This document shows positions 22,731 through 31,126 of a DNA stretch of 33,890 bases, one piece after another. Numbering within the stretch: position 1 is the first letter of the stretch; each line of letters opens with the position of its first letter. The DNA is from UBA1731 sp963653155 (GTDB lineage Bacteria; Verrucomicrobiota; Kiritimatiellia; RFP12; UBA1067), in assembly GCA_963653155.1 (NCBI GenBank), contig CAVJWR010000028.1, positions 1 to 33,890 of the forward strand, in the 5' to 3' direction. Position numbers and translations under genes: made by a program. The notes under the pieces are model-generated. The model worked only from the letters and a program-made list of their open reading frames with translations, was not told the origin of the DNA and did not search any database.

Positions 22731-24896
22731 GTGCGGATAATTGCCTTGATAGCGATGGCGGCATTTGCGGTTGGAGCCGCTGCGGATTGTCGGGATGTGG
22801 TGATTGAGAATGCGCGGATGAAGCTCGTGATAGGCGGCGATGCCCGCGCCAAGTCGCTTGTCGTGAAGGCGACAGGGCAGGAGATGCTTGACATCACTGA
22901 GGATATCCCGGTGTTTTCCGTGGTTCAGGACCGTCCGTTCAACAATGAAGTAAAACTCCTGTTCGCGAACAAGCGCACTGAATACCGGGCAGACCATGTG
23001 CGCCGCGAGGGCGATTACCTGTTCGTCGGGTTCGAGCAGATTTCCTACGAGGCGAAGATACATGTCGCGGAACGTCCCGGTTACGTCGTTTTCGAGCTTG
23101 TGGACTTTCCCCTCGGCCCGAAGGGAAACAACCAGCTCACGATGACGTATCCTCCTGTGGACGTCATGCGGATCCTCAACTTGCCTGTGAAGTCGCAGGC
23201 CCATTTCGGCGATTGGCTGAACGTAAGCTGGGATGACACGTCCGCGCTGTCGCTGTTCGCGGCGGAACCGATGACGTGGATAGAGAACACGCGGCGGCAT
23301 GGATTCCGCCTTATGACGGCAGAGGCCCACCGTGGTGTGCGTCTGCGCGGAACGAAGGCTGTGCTTATCGCATCGGCCACTTCCGATTTCCTTGACCAGA
23401 TGGATGCGGTGGAAGCGGATCTCGATCTGCCTCGCGGCGTCAAAAGCCGCCGCGATCCGAGAATGTGCCAGTCGATATACTGGACCGGTTCCGTGAATCC
23501 ATCGAATGTAGATGAGCACATCGCCCTTGCCAAGCGCGGTGGGTTCACCAAGATGCTCATCTACCACACCGCAGTTTGCGAGCATCCTGGGGACTACATT
23601 TCCATCGGGGACTACAATCCGGATCCAAAGCGGTATCCCAACGGATATGCGTCGATCCGCGAAATGGTCGCGAAGATCAAGGCCGCAGGAATAACCCCCG
23701 GTCTGCATGTCTTGCAGACGTTCATCGGCTTCAATACGCACTACATTTCGCCTGTCGCGGATTCGAGGCTGAACCTGAAACGGCACTTCACTCTGTCAAA
23801 GCCGTTTGGGGCATCGTCCTCAGGGGACCTTTACGTGCAGGAGAATCCTGTCGATTCGCCGACCAACACGAAGAGCCGCATCCTTGCGTTCGGCGGCGAG
23901 CTTCTTGAGTACACTGGATTCACCACGGAGCGTCCGTACAAGTTCACCGGCGTGACTCGCGGCGCGAAGAAGACCCGTGTGGTCGATCACCCGCAGGGGC
24001 AGATAGGTGGTATCCTTGACGTGTGCGAATTCGGTGGAAGCAGTTGCTACATAGATCAGAATACCGATCTGCAGGACGAAATCGCAGACAAGATCGCCAA
24101 GGTCTACGACTGTGGATTCGAGTTCATGTACAACGACGGTTCCGAGGGCGTGAATGTGCCGCAAGGCATACATGTCGCCAATGCCCAGTACAGGGTCTGG
24201 AAAAAGCTCGCGAAAAAGCCTTTCTTCACGGAAGGCGCGGCGAAAAGCCACTTCGGCTGGCACCATCAGGGTGGCGCGAACGCCTTTGACAGGTTCCCGC
24301 CGGAGGTGTTCAAGGATATGATCGTGCGCTGGCCGCTCTACGAGGCTCCGATCATGCGGGAGGACTTCACGCAGGTGGATTTCGGATGGTGGGGCATATA
24401 CCCGCCGAGCGACAAGACCATGGGCATGCAGATGGACATGTGGGAGTTCGGAACGTCCAAGGCTGCGGCTTGGGATTGTCCGGCCACGATACAGTTTGCG
24501 TTGCAGACGGCGAAGAGCCATCCCCGTATGGACGATTTGCTGGAGGTGATGCGCCGTTGGGAGGATGTTCGCGCGAAAAGGTGGCTTACGCCGCAACAAC
24601 GCGAGATGCTGAAGGATCCCAAGCGGGAATTCCACCTTTTCAAGAATGGATCGGGCGAGTATGAGCTTTGCGAGATTGAATTGCTCGCATCTCCCGCCAG
24701 GGCGAAGCACCTCCGGGGCTTCCTCTTTGAACGGGCTGGCAAGCGGGTGGTCGCCGTTTGGCACACTGCTGGCAAGGGAACACTCACATGGGCGCTTGGG
24801 CCAAAGGAAACCATTGCCGGACTGAAGTATTGCACTACAGAGAAGACTCGCGATGAAGTGAGATCCGCGTGGGCGGAGGCGATGCTTGAGGATTGA
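22731..24896 (+). CDS. Secreted predicted glycoside hydrolase, family not recognised
   Basis: A 721-residue protein with a GTG start fixed by GAAAGG 8 bases upstream. The signal peptide is short (IIALIAMAAFAVGAAA/D). Residues about 17-240 form a beta-rich domain. Residues about 245-600 look like a TIM barrel: MCQSIYWTGSVNPSNVDEHI, LAKRGGFTKMLIYHTAVC, REMVAKIKAAGITPGLHVLQ, and FEFMYNDGSEGVNVP near 463-477, which has the acidic pattern of a barrel active site as in clan GH-D or GH31-like enzymes. A small C-terminal beta domain ends the protein (GKRVVAVWHTAGKGTLTWAL). I cannot place it in a named CAZy family. It is first in a run with GH99-like and GH127-like genes, which supports a glycan-degrading role. 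Confidence 0.6.
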   Translation: MRIIALIAMAAFAVGAAADCRDVVIENARMKLVIGGDARAKSLVVKATGQEMLDITEDIPVFSVVQDRPFNNEVKLLFANKRTEYRADHVRREGDYLFVGFEQISYEAKIHVAERPGYVVFELVDFPLGPKGNNQLTMTYPPVDVMRILNLPVKSQAHFGDWLNVSWDDTSALSLFAAEPMTWIENTRRHGFRLMTAEAHRGVRLRGTKAVLIASATSDFLDQMDAVEADLDLPRGVKSRRDPRMCQSIYWTGSVNPSNVDEHIALAKRGGFTKMLIYHTAVCEHPGDYISIGDYNPDPKRYPNGYASIREMVAKIKAAGITPGLHVLQTFIGFNTHYISPVADSRLNLKRHFTLSKPFGASSSGDLYVQENPVDSPTNTKSRILAFGGELLEYTGFTTERPYKFTGVTRGAKKTRVVDHPQGQIGGILDVCEFGGSSCYIDQNTDLQDEIADKIAKVYDCGFEFMYNDGSEGVNVPQGIHVANAQYRVWKKLAKKPFFTEGAAKSHFGWHHQGGANAFDRFPPEVFKDMIVRWPLYEAPIMREDFTQVDFGWWGIYPPSDKTMGMQMDMWEFGTSKAAAWDCPATIQFALQTAKSHPRMDDLLEVMRRWEDVRAKRWLTPQQREMLKDPKREFHLFKNGSGEYELCEIELLASPARAKHLRGFLFERAGKRVVAVWHTAGKGTLTWALGPKETIAGLKYCTTEKTRDEVRSAWAEAMLED

Positions 24897-24909
24897 GGGG
24901 TCTTCGTCA

Positions 24910-27288
24910 ATGAACATGCTCGCCGCCATGTGTATTCGCGTTGCCATTATGGCTGCGTCCATGTCATTAATGGAGGCAATGGCGGCATCCAATGAAATCA
25001 TCCCGTATGCCTGTGGCGGGGAGGGGCTTGCCTCTTGGACGAACGACATGACGAGCGTCAAGGCCGCGAAGCTTACGAATGAGGGCCTTGTGATCGAGAC
25101 TGCCGATTGGCGAAATGTTGGGATTGCGGCAGATATTCCGGGCAGACTGAAGCTCGGCCCTGATGACGAATTCACGTTTCGCGCAAAAGCGACATGTCCA
25201 TCGACGGGCCGGCCAATGGCAAAGGGACAGATCTTTGCCGAGTACGCGGGAGAGCGTGGATTCGGCAAGTCTGGCGCAGAGTTCAGCTGGATACTGGATG
25301 GCAAATGGCACGATTATGCGATCCGTGCGTTTGACGGCTCGAATGGCCGTGCGCTCAACCGGGTAAAATTGGGTTTGCCGCCGGAGGCTCGGTCGAGCGG
25401 AATCGTGACCATTGCGAATGTTTCGATAAGGCATCGCCCTGTGCCACCATGCTTTACGGTAATGACCGCTGCGGCGGACGGGTTCGCGAGAGTGGGCGCA
25501 CCAGTGGGGATCAGGGTTCGCTTGTGGAATCGCGGCACGGTTGATGCGAAAAACGCAAGGCTTGAAATCGTGTCGTTGCCTAATGAAGTCAGGCTGCTGG
25601 AGCGGCCTAACGTGCAGAGGCTGATTCCGAGGGACGGCTGCGCGAACTTCAGATGCACAATCGTAAGTGACGAGCCTTGCGAGTTTGCATTGCCGTTTGT
25701 GCTGCATGCGGATGGGGCGAATCCGCAACGGGTGGAGGTTCCGGTAACAATAGCCGCGAAACTTACGCCGCATAAATCTGATTATGTGCCAGAACCCAAG
25801 CCGCCAAAGAGTGCCTACGAAGTCGCGGCATGCTATTTCCCAGGATGGATGACGGCTGAACGTTGGCAGAAGATCGAGCGGATGTGTCCTGAACGCAAGC
25901 CGTTGCTCGGATGGTACGACGAGACGAATCCAGAGGTCGTGGACTGGCAGATCAAGTGGTATTCCGAGCATGGCATCGGCATATTGATGATGGACTGGTA
26001 CTGGAATCGCGGCAACATCAGGAACGAGCATTGGATCCGTGCATTTTCAAGGGCAAGATGGCGCAGATATCTCAAATGGGCCGTCATGTGGTGCAACGAG
26101 TCGCCCAAGCCAAACCACTCGGCGGAAGATAGCCGTAATGCTGTTCGCCATTGGATCGGCAACTATTTCAAGATGCCTGAATACTATCGCATAGATGGGA
26201 AGCCTGTGGTCGGGATTTTCGTGCCGGAGCACCTGATGCGAGACATGGGGTCGCAGGGAACGAAATCCATGCTATCCGAAGCGCGGCAGATGGCACGTGA
26301 TGCCGGATATGGCGGCATCCACTTCATTGGATATCTCAGGCCTTGCGATGATGTGGACGGCGCTGGCCCTGAGCGCCTGAGATCGTTGGGATTCGATGAG
26401 GTGGCAATATACAACTACTTTGGCCATTCTGGACGCGGTGAATCGCCACGACGCTATTCATGGAAGCATGTCGAAGATACGAGCCCAACCGATTGGAATG
26501 CCCGCGCGACCGCCTCTGACGTGCCATTCTGGCCAATGGTGGGTACGGGACGGGACGAACGTCCATGGGTAAACAGGACTGAGACCTATGGGCGTTCTGC
26601 CGACAGCTTTAGGCGAATGTGCGAGGCGGTGCGCAAGTTTGCCGATGCGAAAGGCATTCGTCGAATCCAGCTAGGCCCAGTCAATGAATGGGGCGAGGGA
26701 AGCTACATAGAGCCATGCGTGGAGTTCGGCTTCTCCATGTTCGATGCCGTGCGGGACGTGTTCTGCGAGAAACCGGCAGAAGGGTGGCCGGAAAATGTCG
26801 TGCCATCGGATGTCGGGCTTGAGGTGCGCGAGCTGAAGCCAGCCCATCCGGCTCCACGAGCAGATGTCCCGCTTGACCTTACGGACGGGAATCTTCATGG
26901 ATGGGGCCCCCTCGGCTCTCACGTAAAGTCGGTGGAGCCGTCCACGGAAGGGTTGCGCGTCATTGCCGCGTCACCTACGCCAGCCATCATCTGCGACTAT
27001 GAGCCGTTTGAGGCGGCAGATTATGACAGGCTTGTCGTCAGGATGAAGACAGATTGGCCGCATGGAACCTTCAGGTTCTATTGGCGCAGCGAGGAGCTTC
27101 AGTGGTGCGAGGCCGCAAGCGCAACGTGCCCTATGGCGAAGGATGAAGGTTGGCATGACTATGTGTTCGATCTTTCATCGTGCCCGGCATGGACCCAACG
27201 CATTTTCGAATTGAGGTTGCAGCCAGCCGGAAAAGAATCTACGCAATACGTGATTTCGTCCATTAGATTTGAGAAGGGGCGTCAATAG
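24910..27288 (+). CDS. Secreted GH99/GH71-like (WbsX-type) protein with beta-sandwich domains
   Basis: Start ATG 24910 is chosen because GAGGGG (24895-24900) lies 9 bases upstream; 792 residues. The signal peptide is about residues 1-27 (MEAMA/ASN). An N-terminal domain (to about 190) resembles a carbohydrate-binding beta-sandwich. A short beta domain follows, then from about residue 305 a barrel with VAACYFPGW, LLGWYDETNPEVVDWQIKWY, GIGILMMDWYWNRG and, near 590, PVNEWGEGSYIEP. These are typical of the GH99/GH71-like and WbsX-type group, which acts on mannosyl- or glucan-type linkages or is uncharacterised. A C-terminal beta-sandwich (LVVRMKTDWPHGTFRFYWRS) completes it. It follows the 22731 gene by 13 bases. 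Confidence 0.75.
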   Translation: MNMLAAMCIRVAIMAASMSLMEAMAASNEIIPYACGGEGLASWTNDMTSVKAAKLTNEGLVIETADWRNVGIAADIPGRLKLGPDDEFTFRAKATCPSTGRPMAKGQIFAEYAGERGFGKSGAEFSWILDGKWHDYAIRAFDGSNGRALNRVKLGLPPEARSSGIVTIANVSIRHRPVPPCFTVMTAAADGFARVGAPVGIRVRLWNRGTVDAKNARLEIVSLPNEVRLLERPNVQRLIPRDGCANFRCTIVSDEPCEFALPFVLHADGANPQRVEVPVTIAAKLTPHKSDYVPEPKPPKSAYEVAACYFPGWMTAERWQKIERMCPERKPLLGWYDETNPEVVDWQIKWYSEHGIGILMMDWYWNRGNIRNEHWIRAFSRARWRRYLKWAVMWCNESPKPNHSAEDSRNAVRHWIGNYFKMPEYYRIDGKPVVGIFVPEHLMRDMGSQGTKSMLSEARQMARDAGYGGIHFIGYLRPCDDVDGAGPERLRSLGFDEVAIYNYFGHSGRGESPRRYSWKHVEDTSPTDWNARATASDVPFWPMVGTGRDERPWVNRTETYGRSADSFRRMCEAVRKFADAKGIRRIQLGPVNEWGEGSYIEPCVEFGFSMFDAVRDVFCEKPAEGWPENVVPSDVGLEVRELKPAHPAPRADVPLDLTDGNLHGWGPLGSHVKSVEPSTEGLRVIAASPTPAIICDYEPFEAADYDRLVVRMKTDWPHGTFRFYWRSEELQWCEAASATCPMAKDEGWHDYVFDLSSCPAWTQRIFELRLQPAGKESTQYVISSIRFEKGRQ

Positions 27289-27322
27289 CGATGAATGATG
27301 TCTTGATTGAAAGTGTGGTGCC

Positions 27323-29135
27323 ATGATGTGGTTTTGTTTGCTGATGGCAAGTGCAATTGGCGTCAATGTTGGAACGGGAATCGGGGACGTTCGGATATAC
27401 GGCCCTGTCGCGGATCGGATGGAGCGAATGATCCGCAACCACGTTGCGGAGACCGATCCGTGCTATCTTTCGCATCCGTTCCATTCACGTACGGAGACGA
27501 TGTATTTCCACTCGGAATTCTGGGGGAAGTACATGCATGCCGCGCCGTACTTCTGGAAGTACACAGGCTGCGAAAGGCTCAAGGCGAACATCGAGCGCGG
27601 CGTTCGCGACATAATATCCACGCAGACTCCTGACGGCTACATCGGCTATTATGGGGAGGAAAAACGGCTCGGCCGCTGCACTTGGGATGTATGGGGATGC
27701 AAGTACACCATGCTCGGACTCATCATCTGGTATGAAGTCAGCGGAGACAAGACGGCGCTCGATGCCGCCTCAAAGCTTTGCGGATACCTGATCGATTGGT
27801 TCGATCCGAAGAATGGGCATGCGCCTCTCCATGCGACAGGGTGGGTGTCGGGGCTTGCGAGCTGTTCGCTTCTTGAGCCGGTCGTGCGCCTCTATGGTCA
27901 CACCAAGGATCCTCGCCATCNNNNNNNNNNNNNNNNNNNNNNNNNNNNNNNNNNNNNNNNNNNACAACCGCCGCAAGGCCTACGAGATGATGAGCTGCTA
28001 TCAGGGCTATCTCGACTATTATGAGGCGACAGGTGACGAGAAGGTGTTCCTCGCCGCGTTTAATTCCGCAAACGACATCATCACCAACGAACTGAACCTC
28101 GCCGGGTCCGGGGCGGTGCGCGAGTATTGGTACAAGGGGCGCAGCAAGCAGCATCTGCCGTACATGAAGAACCAGGAGACGTGCGTGACTACAACGTGGA
28201 TGCGTCTGCTGGAGAAACTGCTTGCGTTGACTGGCGACCCGAAGTATGCGGATGAGATCGAGCGCAGCTTCTACAACGCCTACCTCGGCGCGTTGAATTC
28301 CGATTGCTCATTCTTCTCCACGTATACGCCACTTGGCGGATATCGATGGGGCGGACAGAACCATTGCTTCATGTTCACGAATTGCTGCAACGCCAATGGG
28401 CCGCGAGGCTTCCTCGTGTTCCTGGAGTCGCTTCTTCGGGCAAAGGGGGATGCTGCGATCGTGAGCCTGTACAACTCGGCGAAACTTTCGGTGGCGTTGC
28501 CGTCCACAGGGCGCCGTGTCGATTTCGACATGTTCACCCTCTACCCGAAAGAGGGGGACGTGAAGATATGGAATCGCACGAAGGGCGAGAACGAATTTTC
28601 ACTCAAGTTGCGGATCCCTGCATGGAGCGAAAAGACCACAGTCAAGGTGAATGGCAAGCCCGTGCCCGAAACCCCGGTTGCCGGTTCCTATCTTGACCTG
28701 CGAAGGAAGTGGAGCGAAGGGGATCTCGTCGAGATCCGCTTTGACATGACGGTGCGTCCGCACATCGCCGATCACGCCATAGCGTTTACTTCGGGGCCAA
28801 TCCTGCTCGCCCGCGACAACCGCTTCAACGATGGCGATGTCGCGGAGGTGGTACGCTATGATGTCGTCGATGCGAACCACAACACGCCATGGCTTGAGGG
28901 GACAGAGCGGGCAACGCCGCCCCTCAAATACGGATTCCGCGTGGAGCGCACGCTTGATCCGGCGATCTGGATGAGCTGGAGTTGCGATCTGCCGCTTGGC
29001 TGCCATGGCGAAAATGCCGATGGTCGCCGGTTCACGACCGTGAGATTCTGCGACTACGCATCGGCCGGCAACCAGTGGAGTCCCTTGAACTACTATCGCA
29101 CGTGGCTTCCCGTGGAATATATGCCATGGGAATGA
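27323..29135 (+). CDS. GH127-like beta-L-arabinofuranosidase (DUF1680), split by an assembly gap
   Basis: The start ATG 27323 gives a short signal peptide (MMWFCLLMASAIG). The frame before the gap (27921-27963) and after it differ, but both belong to one protein: TPDGYIGYYGEE and GCKYTMLGLIIWYEVSGDK before, RRKAYEMMSCYQGYLDYYEA after. A true gap length divisible by three would join them. Motifs of GH127 are present: QETC at 28173-28184 (a Glu and a Zn-binding Cys) and CC at 28383-28388 (in GH127 one Cys of this pair is the nucleophile). The C-terminal beta domain has LRIPAWSEKTTVKVNGKPV and FDMTVRPHIADHAIAFTSGP then ILLA. It would release L-arabinofuranose. GH146, a close family, is the alternative. 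Confidence 0.75.
27921..27963. other. Assembly gap (43 N) within the GH127-like gene
   Basis: The flanks do not overlap. As drawn, the gap throws the gene out of frame. A length divisible by three (42 or 45, for example) would keep it open, so the size is an estimate. Confidence 0.8.
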
Positions 29136-29144
29136 TTTGGACAA

Positions 29145-29825
29145 ATGAATGACTTGGCTTCCATAGTCGTTGTAGAAGACGATGCGGTGATACGCACCGT
29201 GCTGGAGATGGCCCTTGCGGCCGAAGGGTTCACTCAGGTCGCAAGTTGCGCACGTGGGGATGAAGGCCTTAAGGTGATTCGCCTTCGCAGGCCCGACCTT
29301 GTGCTGCTGGACGTGATGCTTCCCGGACTGGACGGATTTTCGCTGTGCAGATCCGTGCGAGGCGACGCATCGCTTTCGGACACGCGCATAATAATGCTCA
29401 CCGCACGAACGCAGAGCGAAGACATTGTGCGGGGCCTTGAATGCGGCGCTGACGATTATGTCACCAAACCGTTCGACCGGAAGGTTCTCATGGCCCGCAT
29501 CAAGGCCGTATTGAGGCGCGGCGGCATCGTATCGGCTGGCGCCGATTTCGACGGTCTCGTGCTCAATGAGGATGCGCATACCGTCTCGCTGTATGGCGAA
29601 GACCTCAAGCTGCCACTTGGGGAGTTCCGCATACTGTCGCTCTTGGCATCTCATCGCGGGCGTGTGCTGTCACGCGCCAGAATACTCGACTCCGTGCAGG
29701 GTGGCGACAGGTTCGCCACAGAAAGGACGATTGACGTCCAAATCGCGAACATACGCCGGAAGTTGGGCCGTTGGGCGGAACACATCGAGACGATTCGCGG
29801 CGTGGGGTATAGGGTCAAGCCATGA
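29145..29825 (+). CDS. OmpR/PhoB-family response regulator
   Basis: A 226-residue protein. The receiver domain (1-120) has the acidic pair D12-D13, phosphoacceptor D56 (LVLLDVMLPGLDG), T85 (MLTAR) and K107 (VTKPF). The C-terminal winged helix (about 130-226) has LPLGEFRILSLLASHRGRVL, the RTIDVQIANIRRKLG recognition helix and the final IRGVGYRV hairpin. All key residues are intact. It starts 9 bases after the GH127-like gene and overlaps the kinase gene by 4 bases (ATGA). It is a DNA-binding output for the partner kinase. Although the fold is PhoB-like, the neighbourhood links it to glycan use or envelope state rather than phosphate. Confidence 0.93.
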   Translation: MNDLASIVVVEDDAVIRTVLEMALAAEGFTQVASCARGDEGLKVIRLRRPDLVLLDVMLPGLDGFSLCRSVRGDASLSDTRIIMLTARTQSEDIVRGLECGADDYVTKPFDRKVLMARIKAVLRRGGIVSAGADFDGLVLNEDAHTVSLYGEDLKLPLGEFRILSLLASHRGRVLSRARILDSVQGGDRFATERTIDVQIANIRRKLGRWAEHIETIRGVGYRVKP

Positions 29826-31036
29826 AACTGCCCAATGCGGATCTGTTGCCGTCACTGCTTGTCGCGGTCGCCCTCGTCGTTGCGGCTACCGTCTTCGTCT
29901 CTGAGACAGATTCGTTCCGCAAGGCGGTCGCGGAATGGGCGTCTCGCGATCTGGCGTCAAGGACGGAACTTGCCGCAGCGACGCTTTACGAGCCATTGAG
30001 AACGGGGGACTTCAGGCGGATACATGAATTTGGGGCATCATGTTCCGCCGAAGGCGTGAGGCTTACCATATTCAGCGGTCCGGGTGGAGTGGTGTTTGAC
30101 TCCGTTGGCAAGCCGTCAGACCAGGCGGAGTCGATATACGCGACCCGCCATAGCGGTGAATTCCGCGTTAGGCTCGGCATCCCGATCGAACGGGTTATGG
30201 CACCGTATAGGCGCGCACGGTATGGATTCATGCTAGCGGCGATAGTCGGCGGATCCGGGGTGTTGCTGGTGCTGCTTTTTACGGTGCGACAGCGTTCTCG
30301 GATGCGCGAACTTGCGCGAGAGCGTGATTCTCAGCGCAGGCTTGTCGAAGAGATGAAGAAGGTGGAGGCGTTCAGGCGGGACTTCATTGCGGATGTGTCG
30401 CATGAGATCAAGACCCCATTGACCGGCATCATCGGCTCTGTGGATCTGCTGATTTCGGAAGATGTTTCAGAGGCCATGAAACCTCGTCTGCTCACTATGG
30501 TCAAAACGGAGTCGGAACGGCTCAATGCGCTTGCCCAGGGGATATTGTCCCTTTCCAGATTGGAGCGGGACGGTACAGCCGCCGACATGTCAGACGTCAA
30601 CCTTTCGGAAATCGTCAATGATGCCGTTGAGAGGCTTCGTCCTTTGGCGGCGGATAAGGGGATTGACATTGGCGTTGATGTCCCAGATGCGTGCGATGTC
30701 AGATGTGACGAGCAGTTGATGTCCAGCGCGATATCGAATCTCGTTGCCAATGCGATTCGCCATTCCGGGTCGAAGGATATCGTGGTGCGGCTTTCTGTGG
30801 AAAGCGATGAGGTTGCGGTCATTGTCGAAGACCATGGCGTGGGGATTCCGCCTGAAGAGCAAAAGAGGGTGTTCGAAAGGTTCTACCGGGTGGATCGGGC
30901 GCGAAGCGCCGATACGGGCGGTGCCGGGCTGGGGCTTGCCATTGTTCGTCGCATAGCACGACTTCATGGCGGTGACGTGAAGCTTGAACGGTCACAGCCT
31001 TCCGGCTGTCGATTCATTCTCTCTATCCCACGTTGA
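29822..31036 (+). CDS. Membrane sensor histidine kinase, PhoR-like
   Basis: A 404-residue protein. Transmembrane helices at about 9-27 and 135-155 flank a periplasmic sensor region of roughly 105 residues. A linker coil follows, then HisKA with H194 (FIADVSHEIKTPLTG) and a HATPase domain with N-box (SSAISNLVANAIRHS), G1 (VEDHGVGIPPEEQ), F-box (VFERFYRVD) and G2 (GGAGLGLAIV). All catalytic motifs are intact. Translation is coupled to the response regulator through the ATGA overlap. The domain order matches PhoR-type kinases without a PAS domain. The stimulus is unknown; the position at the end of a glycosidase operon suggests a sugar or envelope signal. Confidence 0.92.
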   Translation: MKLPNADLLPSLLVAVALVVAATVFVSETDSFRKAVAEWASRDLASRTELAAATLYEPLRTGDFRRIHEFGASCSAEGVRLTIFSGPGGVVFDSVGKPSDQAESIYATRHSGEFRVRLGIPIERVMAPYRRARYGFMLAAIVGGSGVLLVLLFTVRQRSRMRELARERDSQRRLVEEMKKVEAFRRDFIADVSHEIKTPLTGIIGSVDLLISEDVSEAMKPRLLTMVKTESERLNALAQGILSLSRLERDGTAADMSDVNLSEIVNDAVERLRPLAADKGIDIGVDVPDACDVRCDEQLMSSAISNLVANAIRHSGSKDIVVRLSVESDEVAVIVEDHGVGIPPEEQKRVFERFYRVDRARSADTGGAGLGLAIVRRIARLHGGDVKLERSQPSGCRFILSIPR

Positions 31037-31065
31037 TCCGGTCCGGTGCCGCCAACTGCTGGAAT

Positions 31066-31093
31066 TTGACATCAAAAAAAAATCAACTATAAT
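31066..31093 (+). promoter_or_regulatory. Promoter with A-tract spacer, upstream of giant surface protein 3
   Basis: Perfect -35 TTGACA (31066-31071) and -10 TATAAT (31088-31093), 16 bases apart, with a run of A in the spacer. A ribosome binding site AGGAG (31115-31119) lies 7 bases before the ATG at 31127. This is the strongest promoter match in the window. Confidence 0.75.
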
Positions 31094-31126
31094 TGCCTGC
31101 CGTTTCTAATCATTAGGAGATGGGCC

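Noticed and set aside
23820..25304. A 494-codon minus-strand open frame
   Set aside because: It spans the junction of two well-supported plus-strand genes and has shadow-like composition.
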